NCBI GenBank assembly: GCA_031308135.1
Contig: JAHLJT010002630.1
Location: forward strand, 100,809,608-100,873,607
Length of the DNA stretch: 64,000 nt
Direction of reading: 5' to 3'
Source: Acheta domesticus
Taxonomy: Eukaryota > Arthropoda > Insecta > Orthoptera > Gryllidae
Below, in pieces: positions 1 to 10,491 of this stretch. A program made the position numbers and the translations under genes. The notes under the pieces were generated by a model. That model saw only the letters and a program-made list of their open reading frames with translations. It was not told where the DNA came from and did not search any database. Each line of letters begins with the position of its first letter. Position 1 is the stretch's first letter.

Positions 1-50
1 ACAAAATGATCCGGCTGTTGGAAAGCCCTGACCGAAACCATTCGCAGATT

Positions 51-55
51 TTCTC

Positions 56-86
<31 letters not shown>

Positions 87-102
87 TATGTATTTATTTA
101 TT
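51..102. repeat. (CTTT)n then (TTTA)n microsatellite
   Basis: About eight CTTT units run straight into TATT/TTTA units. This is simple sequence; the small open frame across it is low complexity and I do not call it a gene. Confidence 0.9.
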
Positions 103-457
103 ATTCGGCCAGAAGGCCTTTCAAGGGCTGGAATACAATTTTTTTTTCTATTGACAATAAGGTTTTGGCACCATTGCTAATTGTTAACTCATTTACACCT
201 TCACTAATATTTGTAGATTAAGATACTTATCTAGTACAAAAAAAATATTTTAATTAAATTACATCTCTGGATATCAATAATATTACTACTAATATTGAAG
301 GTAGACGCAATTTGTGTATCGGAAATTTAGATTTGATACTGCTAGGGATCACAACATTACGTCCAAAATTGAATTTTCGACTTGGAGGAGAAAAGTTTAG
401 TGAAGAGAAAACTTTTCAGATATTTTTAATATATGAATTTTAATTGACACTGCATGT
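103..457. other. unannotated AT-rich sequence
   Basis: I see no exon, repeat match inside the window or RNA signal here. The text around 545-760 has the look of a decayed element but nothing I can name. Confidence 0.5.
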
Positions 458-1079
458 AAAATGTAAACAAAACATTTGGAGCGGTTTTTGAGAAATGTTT
501 TTAAAACTGCTTTAATTTTAAGCGATTCTTCTCTCGCTTTATTTTTAAGAGATCTCTATGTTTTTGGGAATTTGGTACAAACCATGGGGCTTCGAGTATG
601 CGCCTAAGGTATTTATTTTGCACAACTTGTAATTTCTCTATTGTTGTAGCTGCAGTATTGATCCAAATTGGGCATGCATTGGTTAAAGACGGTAATATTG
701 TTAATTTAAATAATAGTTTCTCAAAAATTGATATTCCTCGATCAATTTGGAGAAACTGAAGACCCGCGGATTTTAAAATGCATATTTTGATTTTGGCGGG
801 TACTTGACGTTTTCAAAATTTTCGAAAAAATGGCGCCAATTTTTTTAAATTAAACTTTGTCCTTGGAGAGCGTAAAGGCCACTTAAAAGTACGAAGCAGG
901 TCTGATTTTCGTTATAATTCCTGATTTTTCGAAAATTGCAAAATTTCAACATTTTCTTGACGTTTTCCTTTAGCACGGATTGAAGAGAAAACGAGTAGTT
1001 TTCTAGTAATTTTTGCTTAAAATTAAAGAAATTTTTAAAACATTTCTCAAAAACCGCTCCAAATGTTTTGTTTACATTT
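458..1079. repeat. foldback repeat related to family F
   Basis: The left arm (458-522) and right arm (1011-1079) are near-perfect inverted copies. Both carry the phrase GGAGCGGTTTTTGAGAAATG, a close relative of the GGAGCCGTTTTTGAGAAAAT phrase that marks family F elsewhere in the window. The spacer is AT-rich and non-coding. This is a foldback structure about 620 bp long. No target duplication was identified. Confidence 0.6.
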
Positions 1080-1440
1080 TTTCCACGGATAAAAAAGGGA
1101 CGCTTTAAAGAAGTGCGCAAATCTCAGTTTCGTTGAATTCTCAGAATTTTCGAAAATTGCGTGATGGAAATAATAGATGCAATTAAATTTTAAGCGGCGC
1201 GCCAGCACAGAGGTGCGAGTTTGGGGAATTTGGTCCCCAAAATGGGGATTTTTTTCGTTGTGGGAAAAGAATGGTAACACAAATAGATGGGCAAATGTTT
1301 GGGGATTTTTTGAGGAAATTATTTTCATCTGAAGTAGGGATGAAATTATTCTCTTTAATTATTATGAATAAAAAAGAAACATTAGACGTTATTCTCTCTC
1401 ATTTTATGTATTAAAAAAGAGAGAAATAAACGCATTTCAA
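1080..1440. repeat. dispersed AT-rich repeat, second copy near 46860-47080
   Basis: The stretch around 1280-1430 (AAATGTTTGG..., TTTTCATC, TTATTCTCTC, then a run of AAAAAGA) aligns by eye with 46920-47080 in the same orientation. This is an interspersed repeat tail of unknown class. Confidence 0.5.
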
Positions 1441-1536
1441 TTAATTTTCAATTGCATTTCGTAAACCGGTTTTCACGTTTTGCGTCCGCACGTACACAGT
1501 CCCTCATAGGTACGGTAATGACGCTTTCTTACGACC

Positions 1537-2448
1537 GGGAGAAGTGGCTCAGGGCATTAAATGACGTCATTTCAGTGCCTCCGACCGGGAGGTCCTAGGT
1601 TTGAATCCAGACGATGGCAGGATTTTCGACACTAGCCAGAGAGCTAGGTCGAGTTCTATTCTGGAGTTCTGGCTCTTCGAGTTTTGTCTCTGGAGTAGAA
1701 TTGTAGCGACCGGCTGCTCTCGTCGGTGCTTTTCTGTGGTTTCTCTTATCAATACCAGGTGAATGTAGAAGCATTACCCTAAAAAACGGACCACTGACCT
1801 CCCGTGATCTTTCCTTCCTCTTCCTTGTCCTATCCTCACCTCCTTACTAACACAGACACGCATACACATACTAACATGCACGGCACTACCACACATGCCG
1901 GCAGCCAGGTCGGGAGCTTAGAGCTTGTCCCAGTTCGGGCGGTGCCTTGATGCTGGGAGATACCTGGTTGGCCAAAATCCCGTTAGCTGACGGTGGGTCG
2001 GCGCCGGATCTGACCATCCAGGAGGAGTGTAACGTATCGTACATTCCCAATATTTATTTACAATTATACATTGTTATTGGTAAACAAATAAGTGATGTTC
2101 CTATTTTGTTATGAGAATTAGGTTAGCAACCGATAGATTGAGACGAAACGTTACAAGAGAGAATTGAACGTAAAACGTGTTCCTCTAAAGAAATGTGTAA
2201 GTTCTAATTGTACAAAGTGAGAAGGTACAATATATTGAAGTACATTGTACAAGAGATTCAAATAAAAACTTTAACAAGAATGAGAGTTGGAGTGTTGCTA
2301 CTTGAAAAGAATAAGTAGCTACAGTAATTGGAACGGCAAATGCAACAAGAAAAGGTGTTGGCAGAGTGCGACGTTACAGGGGGAAGGTAACGTCCACCTC
2401 TCGAGCAAAAACCATCCGCTACACTTACGAGACATATGACTTACTGGT
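1537..2448 (+). mobile_element. SINE-1 copy (tRNA-derived), interrupted by a solo LTR
   Basis: The head has pol III promoter boxes: an A-box-like GTGGCTCAGGGC at about 1544 and a B-box-like GGTTTGAATCC at 1598-1608. The body continues to 2027 and resumes at 2379 after an inserted LTR, ending with the shared 3' end (CTACACTTACG...). At least eight further copies occur in the window (4440, 30815, 35140, 36155, 37859, 45195, 51112, 57190). Full length is about 500 bp, long for a tRNA SINE. Several spurious open frames come from this family. Confidence 0.75.
2028..2378. mobile_element. solo LTR inserted in SINE-1
   Basis: The segment begins TGTAACGT and ends ACGTTACA, the TG...CA short inverted ends typical of LTRs. 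It is 351 bp long, holds an AATAAA near 2261, and interrupts a SINE whose two halves continue on either side. The flanks (GGAG and GGGG) could be a decayed 4-5 bp target duplication. No internal region or second LTR is present, so this is most simply a recombined solo LTR. Gypsy or BEL origin cannot be decided. Confidence 0.6.
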
Positions 2449-3862
2449 TAATGACTAGTAACTAAGGACTAATGACTAGTAACTAAGGACTAATGACTAG
2501 TAACTAAGGACTAATGACTAGTAACTAAGGACTAATGACTAGTAACTAAGGACTAATGACTAGTAACTAAGGACTAATGACTAGTAACTAAGGACTAATG
2601 ACTAGTAACTAATGACTAATGACTAGTAACTAATGACTAATGGCTAGTAACTAATGACTAGTGACTAATGGACTAGTAACTAATGACTAGTAGACTAATG
2701 ACTAGTAACTAAGGACTAATGACTAGTAACTAATGACTAGTAACTAAGAACTAGTAACTAAGGACTAATGACTAGTAACTAAGGACTAATGACTAGTAAC
2801 TAAGGACTAATGACTAGTAACTAAGGACTAATGACTAGTAACTAAGGACTAATGACTAGTAACTAAGGACTAATGACTAGTAACTAAGGACTAATGACTA
2901 GTAACTAAGGACTAATGACTAGTAACTAAGGACTAATGACTAGTAACTAATGACTAATGACTAGTAACTAATGACTAATGGCTAGTAACTAATGACTAGT
3001 GACTAATGGCTAGTAACTAATGACTAGTGACTAATGACTAGTAACTAATGACTAATGACTAGTAACTAATGACTAGTAACTAAGAACTAGTAACTAAGGA
3101 CTAATGACTAGTAACTAAGGACTAATGACTAGTAACTAAGGACTAATGACTAGTAACTAAGGACTAATGACTAGTAACTAATGACTAGTAACTAATGACT
3201 AGTAACTAAGGTCTAATGACTAGTAACTAAGGTCTAATGACTAGTAACTAAGGTCTAATGACTAGTAACTAAGGTCTAATGACTAGTAACTAAGGTCTAA
3301 TGACTAGTAACTAATGACTAATGACTAGTAACTAATGACTAGTAACTAAGGACTAATGACTAGTAACTAAGGACTAATGACTAGTAACTAAGGACTAATG
3401 ACTAGTAACTAAGGACTAATGACTAGTAACTAAGGACTAATGACTAGTAACTAATGACTAGTAACTAAGGTCTAATGACTAGTAACTAAGGTCTAATGAC
3501 TAGTAACTAATGACTAATGACTAGTAACTAATGACTAATGACTAATGACTAATGACTAGTAACTAAGGACTAGTAACTAAGGACTAATGACTAGTAACTA
3601 AGGACTAATGACTAGTAACTAAGGACTAATGACTAGTAACTAATGACTAATGACTAGTAACTAATGACTAATGACTAGTAACTAATGACTAATGACTAGT
3701 AACTAATGACTAGTAACTAAGGTCTAATGACTAGTAACTAAGGTCTAATGACTAGTAACTAAGGTCTAATGACTAGTAACTAAGGTCTAATGACTAGTAA
3801 CTAAGGTCTAATGACTAGTAACTAAGGTCTAATGACTAGTAACTAAGGACTAATGACTAAGG
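2449..3862. repeat. 21-bp satellite array, about 1.4 kb
   Basis: The unit is about 21 bp, built from TAATGACTAGTAAC plus TAAGGAC. Higher-order variation includes shorter 14-bp units and a GGTC variant block at about 3200-3300 and 3720-3840. The array starts exactly where the SINE-1 3' tail ends and shares its words (TAATGAC...AGTA.TTGAC), so it probably grew out of that tail. Confidence 0.9.
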
Positions 3863-4214
3863 TTCGGGCGGCTCGGGACTCCCATCCCGTCTCCCCACCG
3901 CCTACACCTTTAGGCTAGCGACCTGGGTAGTGCTGGAACCAAGGCAACCTGACGGTAGGCATCAGCTTCCCGCCGGCCTTCTACATGTGGATTCCAGAGC
4001 GCCCCGAGGGGTCTCCTTCACCCGATCCTGCCTTACGGTGGACGCGCCAAGGGCACAACTGGTGGATTACCAGGTGGAACTGACAATCAGGAGCATCTCA
4101 TTTGCATCTCATAATTACTGTCTCAACCTGGAGACTAACGACGTGAGTGCCACCTTGAAACTCAGGGTCCGGGTGATCGTCTACAATTCTTCACCAGAGA
4201 CCGTGCCCATCTAA
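3863..4214 (+). pseudogene. GC-rich coding-like block of unknown origin
   Basis: The base composition changes abruptly to about 55-60% GC. Two overlapping plus-strand frames look protein-like in succession. The first, from about 3946, reads GNLTVGISFPPAFYMW and continues to about 4050. The second, from about 4056 to 4214, reads VDYQVELTIRSISFASHNYC and then has strand-like alternation to a stop. One frameshift would join them. It lies between a satellite and a SINE, without splice sites I trust. I do not recognise the family; a relic of a mobile or viral structural gene is possible but unproven. Confidence 0.35.
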
Positions 4215-4215
4215 G

Positions 4216-4353
4216 CAGTCACGATCCCCCCCTGCGGGGACAACATGGGACATCCGGATTTACGTCCCCTCCGAAGGAAGGCGAACGAAGGCGAGTTTGA
4301 ACCCGCAAACTTACAATAGCCCGATACGCTAACCGTTACCCCATCGAAGCCGC
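4216..4353 (-). mobile_element. SINE-2 fragment (tRNA-derived)
   Basis: Reading the minus strand, the head contains GGGTAACGGTTAGCG and a B-box-like GGGTTCAAACTCG. The following body matches the longer SINE-2 copies at 10492-10826 and 41565-41935. Confidence 0.65.
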
Positions 4354-4439
4354 AAAGGTGTGAAGATGTAGTTTAAAGCTGTCTTCACTTTCCAAAACAA
4401 TGATTTATGAATCGCATTAAGTTGCCATGGGTCCAGTTT

Positions 4440-4928
4440 TCTAAATTATTACCAATGACGGGCGCGTCAACTGCTAAGGTAATTAAGCCGTAAGTGTAGT
4501 GCATTTCCCCCTTCGGAAAGTGGCGGTGATCTTTCTTCATTGGATGGTGAGATCCGGCAACGAGCTGCCTGTCGGCTAGCGGGGTTTTCCCCAACCAGGT
4601 ATCTCCCACCAGCGAGGTACCGCCCCAGCCGGGACAAGTTATAAGCTCCCGACCGGTCTCCCGGCATGTGTGGTGGTGTAGTGCATGTTTGTGTAAGTGT
4701 GTGTGTAAGAGGGAGAGGATAGGGCAAGGAAGAGGAAGGAAAGATCGCGCGCGGTCCATGACCCGTTTGTTAGGGTAGTGCTCCGGCATTCGCCTGGTGT
4801 TGATCGGAGAAACCACGGAAAACTACCAATCAGAACAGCCGGCCGCTAAAATTCTCCTCCAGACAGCGACTGAATTCGACCTAGATGACGAACTAGGGTC
4901 AAAAATCCTGCCGCCGCACGGTGAGGTA
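4440..4928 (-). mobile_element. SINE-1 copy, body part, split by a DNA transposon
   Basis: Minus-strand SINE-1 body and 3' end, matching the copies at 45195 and 57190. The tRNA-like head of the same copy lies at 6600-6706, on the far side of the element 4929-6599. The two long open frames here are SINE sequence. Confidence 0.7.
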
Positions 4929-6599
4929 TTTGACCAATTTAGGCGGCCAAAATTATTTTTGCTATTTAATTGCATCTAAATGCGCCACCTTTTCGTGGTT
5001 GTTTAGGTAATATGAAACAGTTTTTAATAAGAAAGATGATGTTTTGAACTTTTTATTATATAAATCCAACCCCAAGAAAAGAGCTAATTTTAGGGATGCC
5101 ATATTTTTGGGTGCTGTACTAAATACGGAATGTAATATTTTATATTAATCTAATCTGTTTTATTAACAATAATATGAAAAAACAATAAAATATGGAGAAT
5201 CAGAATTTCAATAAATAGTAAAGGAAAAGCGTACAAATCTAATGACATTTTAAGATGAAATAATCTGCTTCTAGATTTTTTTGGGTCTTTGATAATACTG
5301 AGTGATCTAGAGTAATATAATTTAACTAATAACTTTGGTAATTTAAATTAAAAGGTGAGTTTCCTCTAGAACATAAAATATTGCCAAATAGCGATAGAAC
5401 AGATGATTATAAAATATGGTTCTTCATCCGAAGACAATTGTATTTCTTCTGAAATTACTAAAACAGGGATATAATTTCTTTTACTGCTTCTAATTATTTC
5501 GTATTTCCTCCTGGAAAGATCAGCTTCAACAAAGAAAGCTAGTGCACTGAGTGCCATTAGTGACATTTTACTGTCTTCCTAATCTATGCTTTCTTTTATT
5601 TCCCAGCTCGTTTTGGAGAACATGTGATTTCCTTGACTATGTTTGAAGCGTCTCTTTCTCCTACAAAGCCTAATGTCACCCGGGTAGCGTAAATCGGTAC
5701 TTCTGAATTTGTAGTTTGTCGTAAATCTTCTGTTCTTCTTCTCTTGCTTCCCTCACTCATATATTGAAAACATTTATTTGGTTTGCCTGGTCGGTTCACT
5801 ACTTTAGGTATTTCGAAAGTGTCACTGAGTCAATCAACATTTTTTTTAACAGACACATCTTCTTTCTTGTGTGCTACGGACTATCTTAATTTCATATGAG
5901 ATTTAAAATATGAAAATAATGCTATATTTTCTTTATTTGTTCGTCGGAATAATTTTAAGTAACAATTAATTTTCTATAAATTCCAACTTTTCGCTAATAT
6001 ATTGTAATTTTTGTTGCTGTATCATGTTAAATAACTTCTTTCGAGTCATTATTGATGCGCGAATGCCCTAAGTCGAATTTTGGTGAAAATTAAAAAGTAA
6101 ATAAACTCATGTCAAAAAGTCCTCAAATCGTATTCGTACATAAATGGCTATATATCACGCAAACCGCACGAATCCACGATTGATCCATCCATTGCACCAA
6201 AAACTGTAACCCCGCAACCCCGGGAAGTACACAAATTTACTTACATTAATAAAAATTCGCTCCATTAAAAATTTAAAAGCTCTGTCTCAGCTAAAATAAT
6301 TAAGATCTGTACGAAAATACACATAACGTGTACATACTTATCTGCTTTACTAGCTTCCATGGTTCCTCACTTCAAAATCGAACCTCGGTACACGGAATTC
6401 ACTGTGAGACTGGAGCCCGCACGGGAGTCAAAAACGAACATGCGCACTTCACGAGTAGACAAGTTCATACAAGATGCGCCTTCCGTTAACATTTGTGCCG
6501 ATGGTTATTCCCTGCCCTTTTAGCTTTACGATGCTGTATTTTTTACTTGCCTAGATCGAAATTTGCAAAATCGACTTTTGGCCGCCTAAATCGGCCAAA
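4929..6599 (-). mobile_element. DNA transposon with 24-bp terminal inverted repeats
   Basis: The left end (4929-4952) TTTGACCAATTTAGGCGGCC... and the right end (6576-6599) are inverted copies with two mismatches. The element sits inside a SINE-1 copy, whose halves resume outside both ends. It carries a decayed minus-strand ORF (5366-5799). Length is 1,671 bp. I could not find a convincing target duplication, so the superfamily is open. Confidence 0.65.
5366..5799 (-). pseudogene. relic of transposon-encoded protein
   Basis: There are two consecutive minus-strand pieces, 5799-5596 and 5566-5366, separated by a stop. The first has SKRRRTEDLR and ASNIVKEITCSPKRA. The second has ALAFFVEADLSRRKYEIIRS. 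From memory, this pair of motifs occurs in order in uncharacterised proteins of multicopy insect and cnidarian DNA transposons; I could not check that. A frame break and stops make it non-functional. The fragment at 16100-16350 may be the N-terminal part of the same kind of protein. Confidence 0.4.
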
Positions 6600-6706
6600 T
6601 GCCCCACCATGCGCCGTCGGGACTCGAACCCAGGACCTCCCGGTCAGGGGCTCTGCATTGTCATCAGTTGATGCACTGAGCCACTCTCCCGATATCGCAC
6701 TGGTCT
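6600..6706 (-). mobile_element. SINE-1 head, other half of the split copy
   Basis: The minus-strand B-box (GGGTTCGAGTCCCG) and A-box (GTGGCTCAGTGC) of the SINE head end at about 6700. This is not a functional tRNA: there is no cloverleaf acceptor pairing and it runs into the SINE body. Confidence 0.7.
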
Positions 6707-6748
6707 AGCTTGGTTTAGTTATAACATTAAAGAATGTAAAATGCTTAC

Positions 6749-6912
6749 TTGGTAGTGAAACGTCTCCACTTCAAGGGCACACTTTGCCGAAGTAAGTACT
6801 GTATATTCATCCAGGAGCGCTCCTCCGCATAAATGGTCTCCAGGTTGGTCTTCATCATTTATATCGCCATTTGCGTCCCGTTTCTGAATGGACACTAGGA
6901 ACGGGATATTTT
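6749..6912 (-). CDS. gene C exon 3 (His-motif exon, His replaced by Lys)
   Basis: The acceptor TTCGCAG precedes 6912 and the donor CAA|GTAAGC ends the exon at 6749. It encodes ENIPFLVSIQ..., then DHLCGGALLDEYTVLTSAKC. Aligned to TAAHC of gene B, Lys replaces catalytic His57. At 164 nt it is in frame, unlike exon 3 of A and B (150 nt each). Confidence 0.75.
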
Positions 6913-6965
6913 CTGCGAACAAATTTGTTTTCTGGAGACAACAAATAACTCCAAGCTTAGGAACG

Positions 6966-7178
6966 GTCTTTAAAGTAGTAGACCGAAGCTTAAAATACTG
7001 TTGGTATATTTGAATTTGGCCAGCAGGAATCACAAATCGTATTAATGACATGAAAACTCTCTACGGGACATTCGTCTTTAAAATAGTAGGCCGAAGCTTA
7101 AAATACTGTTGGTTTATTTGAATTCGGCCAGCAGGAATCACAAATCGTATTAATGACATGAAAACTCTCTACGGGACA
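6966..7178. repeat. tandem duplication of about 108 bp in gene C intron 2
   Basis: Unit 1 (6966-7073) and unit 2 (7074-7178) are about 95% identical (GTCTTTAAA.TAGTAG.CC ... CTCTCTACGGGACA). The copies begin about 50 bp upstream of the exon 3 acceptor on the minus strand. Confidence 0.85.
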
Positions 7179-7564
7179 ATGAACCCTTTACTAGACGATG
7201 GCAAACTACTTTCTGTTACACTAGAAATATATTTTCTTGGTATGAAATATTGCAAATTATGACGGTTTTCCCGATTGTAGTTCAATTAAGCGTAGTAAAC
7301 GAAAGGTAGTGCCCCTTCGGGACGAAGTAACATCACCGTCGGAATTCGGTGTGTCTTGTGCAGTTTAATATTCAACCAATGGAGTCTATCCAAAGGGTTG
7401 ACTTCAGAAATGAGTTTAATAATAAGAGAAAGCATTACGCGACAATGCCCACGTGTGCCGTACTTGTCGATGCCAAACTAGTCTATATTCAACGGGAGCA
7501 ATATTTTTGTTGATACCAAATATTGCTCTTCTCATACACTACACACAGTTATTACTCTTTTTCC
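7179..7564. other. gene C intron 2, no further feature seen
   Basis: Ordinary AT-rich intron sequence. Confidence 0.5.
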
Positions 7565-8300
7565 ATGATAAATAAATAAAATAAATTAAATGAGTGACTA
7601 AATGAATGAATGAATGACTAAATGATTAAATGAATGAATGAATAAATAAGTAAATGAATGAATGGGTAAATGAATAAATTAATGAGTAAATGAGTAAGTA
7701 AATGAGAAACTAAATGAGTAAGTAAATGTGTAAGTAAATGAGTGAATAAATGTGTAAGTAAATGAGTGAATAAATGTATAAGTAAATGAGTGAATAAATG
7801 TATAAGTAAATGAGGGAATAAATGTATAAGTAAATAAATAAATAAATATATAAGTAAATGAATGAATAAATGTATAAGTAAATGAATGAATAAATGTATA
7901 AGTAAATGAATGAATAAATGTATAAGTAAATGAATGAATAAATGTATAAGTAAATGAATGAATAAATGTATAAGTAAATGAATGAATAAATGTATAAGTA
8001 AATGAATGAATAAATGTATAAGTAAATGAATGAATAAATGAATGTATAAGTAAATGAATGAATAAATGAATGTATAAGTAAATGAATGAATAAATGAATG
8101 TATAAGTAAATGAATGAATAAATGAATGTATAAGTAAATGAATGAATAAATGAATGTATAAGTAAATGAATGTATAAGTAAATGAATGAATAAGTAAATG
8201 AATGAATAAATGAATGTATAAGTAAATGAATGAATAAATGAATCATTAAATGAACGATTAAATGAGGGAGTAACTGAGTGAGTAAATCAATAAGTAAATA
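7565..8300. repeat. AT-rich minisatellite abutting a splice donor
   Basis: Units of about 24-28 bp are built from TAAATGAATGAATAAATGTATAAG. They are regular at 7840-8240 and degenerate at both ends. The array ends about 6 bp from the GT of gene C exon 2 (8307-8306). The 178-residue open frame across it is a translation of the repeat and not a protein. Confidence 0.9.
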
Positions 8301-8307
8301 AACTCAC

Positions 8308-8406
8308 CGTGTACATCGCTTTCATTTGAAAGAACCGTGTTTTCTTCCGTGGAGGCAGCAGCTTGAAAAGGCAGGTTGTGGGACAGCAAGTTGACCATCG
8401 CCACCC
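8308..8406 (-). CDS. gene C exon 2 (pro-region)
   Basis: Acceptor TGTCGCAG, donor CACG|GTGAGT; 99 nt, phase 1 at both ends. It encodes VAMVNLLSHNLPFQ..., ending ...VLSNESDVH. It matches exon 2 of A and B (84 nt), where the same end reads VIGGRDAVHG. The Gly-Gly needed for a mature protease N-terminus is lost. Confidence 0.65.
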
Positions 8407-8642
8407 CTGCGACACAAGGTACGAGTCCTTCACTTCAACCACCTCTTCTCTCTCTTAGAAGTACACCAGGAACCTTCACATGATATTTAATATGACAAGG
8501 CTGATTCAGAACGTACACTATCTCCTGTGAACTGGCCGTCTTGAGGTACTGTCACACATTTGAACAACTAAAAGCAATACAATATAGGTTGACCTTGAGA
8601 GCAGTCTCAATTACATTTGACTGGGATGATGAATATACTCAC

Positions 8643-8706
8643 CAACAACTTTCTGCGATATTAAAATCACACAGTATGACAAAAGCTTTAAAATTAATCT
8701 TTTCGT
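8643..8706 (-). CDS. gene C exon 1 (signal peptide, start codon lost)
   Basis: The 64 nt from ACG (8706) to the donor GTTG|GTGAGT have the same length and phase as exon 1 of A and B. The product (T)KRLILKLLSYCVILISQKVV is a typical hydrophobic signal segment. The context TACC-ACG-A aligns with AACC-ATG-A of gene A. No in-frame ATG was found close upstream. Confidence 0.6.
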
Positions 8707-8974
8707 GGTAGTAGCAAGTAGCCTACGAACTACACATCGTAGTAGCCATCAATCTACACACATATATTGCCTCTTGATTAATTGATTATTTTATGTTGAC
8801 GACATCGACAACTGCCATCGACATTAGTAGATTCAATTTAATGCACTGGTCTATTCATCTGACATGTTGTTGCCTTCTCTAATCATCTCATAACATTGTG
8901 CAGTTGATAGGGCCATCACGGTGGAATTTATAATAGGAGGGAGAACTCTTGCTGTTTGAGAGAATGGGCTAAAG

Positions 8975-9625
8975 CAGAGGTCTTTAATATGGGTTCTGCG
9001 GAACCCTGGGGTTCCCTTAAACGTCAGCACGGGTTCCGCACGTGATCCCTATTTGCTCAGCCAAAATGCGCGTAAAATGGAAATCTTCGTACAAGGAATA
9101 TTTGATGTAGGAACGGGGTAGTGGACTATCTTATTAAAATATTATATTGATATATTTAAATAAAAATTACAATAGCAATATAAAGTGGATATAATAAGGC
9201 AGCTGATTGGTCAAACATGTAAGCTTGATCAAACAATAAAAAAATTATAAGAATGAAACCAAAGTATGCAAAAATTATAATTTTTTATTTTCAAATTTTA
9301 TTTTGAGAATTAACAATAATTTTGATCACATATGATGATACGTAAAACTAAATTACGTGACACGTGTTTCAGAATATGTTAAAAAAATTAAACATTTTTG
9401 AATTTTTTTATTTTGTCGAAAAAGAAAAAGAGTATACCTGGGTGTTTTAATATCACGTGAGCGTCAGTGTATTTTATACATTTTTGACTGTTTAAATAAA
9501 TTTGCTCATTTGAGTAAGAAAAAAACTTTGGTAAACTATTTTGTTAGCTACTTAAACATCAGGTTGCTTCAAGAAAACCATGGGTTTGAAGATTTCCTTA
9601 AGGTGTAAAAGGTTGAAGACCTCAG
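8975..9625. mobile_element. hAT-like non-autonomous element
   Basis: The ends CAGAGGTCTT (8975) and AAGACCTCAG (9625) are inverted. The subterminal GGGTTCTGCGGAACCCTGGG resembles hAT ends. The flanking octamers GGCTAAAG and GACCAGAG match at 5 of 8 positions, with only transitions, as expected of an old 8-bp target duplication. There is no coding sequence. Confidence 0.5.
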
Positions 9626-10100
9626 GACCAGAGTAGTGATGGCATCCGGAAGTGCCCTAAATGTTGGTTGAACCGGCAATATGATTGCTTTTCAGACTGA
9701 TTCGTTGAATCGTTGGAATCGTTTCACGATTGTGGCGGTATCTGCACTGTGACAGCAATCGAAGCTGCTGTTTCAAAACTTCGAGAAAATGAATATTCAT
9801 AAATAATGTAAAGTCTTGGATGATTAATAATTATTAATTAGTCATCATTAATTCATAAATAATGTAATTAACATGTTATAAATGATAGAATTTTCAGAAC
9901 ATACTTAAAATAAACGAACATAATATGTTTTTATGGATCGTTCAATCAACAAATAATATATTTTATGTCAAATTCCCCAATTAATCCGAAGTTCTCTATC
10001 TCCATGGATGTATAATATGGAAATATAAATGCATGTATTATTTATAAGTAACTATGGAAAGAGGTGTGTTTATTTTTACATAACTGCTGTTATTTGTGCT
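9626..10100. other. AT-rich sequence without recognised feature
   Basis: Contains small ATTAATTA and TAATTCATAAAT repeats near 9790-9860 and nothing else I can support. Confidence 0.5.
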
Positions 10101-10343
10101 TTATAAGTTTTGAATGCACTTTAAATATATTAACGCTACCACGGAGGGGGAACTACTTTCCATTCTAGCGTGTACTAGATTTTGTTTTGAGGAAAGCTTT
10201 TTGATTTGTTTCTTCGCGAAGAGTCGTGGTTCCTCCTCTCCACAAATAAGACAGTGAGTTTTGAAGACAAAGACAGGTATAGATAAACGTGGTTGAGGTG
10301 ATTCAGCCTCCTCTTGAGTTATCTTCACGTAAGTAGAAATCAA
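10101..10343 (-). pseudogene. zinc-knuckle-like transposon protein relic
   Basis: A minus-strand open frame contains VFVFKTHCLICGEEEPRLF, a C-x2-C knuckle after an aromatic FKTHC context. From memory, this occurs in N-terminal parts of uncharacterised multicopy insect transposon proteins. There are no splice sites and the partners of the two Cys are not evident. Confidence 0.3.
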
Positions 10344-10491
10344 TTTTTCGTTTCCATGTTACCTTCTATACTGATTCTATACTGGACTTCAATTTGTGAG
10401 TTTCATTGAAATGAAAAAAAACAACATAGTGGTAAGCATAATCTGACTTACGCACTCTTTCTGACTTCAACGAAATATCCCCATCCCCTTA

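Larger units (their letters stand above)
6749..8706 (-). pseudogene. serine protease homologue C (gene C), exons 1-3
   Basis: Three exons (8706-8643, 8406-8308, 6912-6749) match exons 1 to 3 of genes A and B in order, size and phase (1,1,0), with GT/AG borders. The family consists of secreted S1 proteases with a signal peptide, pro-region and catalytic domain. In C the codon at the start position is ACG (8706-8704), not ATG. The VIGG activation motif of A and B is replaced by VLSN. The catalytic-His motif reads TSAKC instead of TAAHC. The frame is nevertheless open through all three exons. Exons 4 to 7 were not found to the left. It is either a pseudogene or a non-catalytic homologue with an undetected start. 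Confidence 0.65.

Noticed and set aside
1543..1608. tRNA genes at SINE heads (also 6640, 10780, 41580, 57610)
   Set aside because: A- and B-box-like words are present, but the heads run into repeated SINE bodies and do not give a complete cloverleaf.
2449..3862. CRISPR-like regular repeats
   Set aside because: Units are contiguous without spacers, and the context is eukaryotic.
4385..4816. 143-codon frame with His-rich segment
   Set aside because: Lies entirely inside a SINE-1 copy.
7710..8246. 178-codon minus-strand open frame (IHLFIYSF repeats)
   Set aside because: Pure translation of the TAAATGAATGAATAAATG minisatellite; no start context, splice sites or homology.
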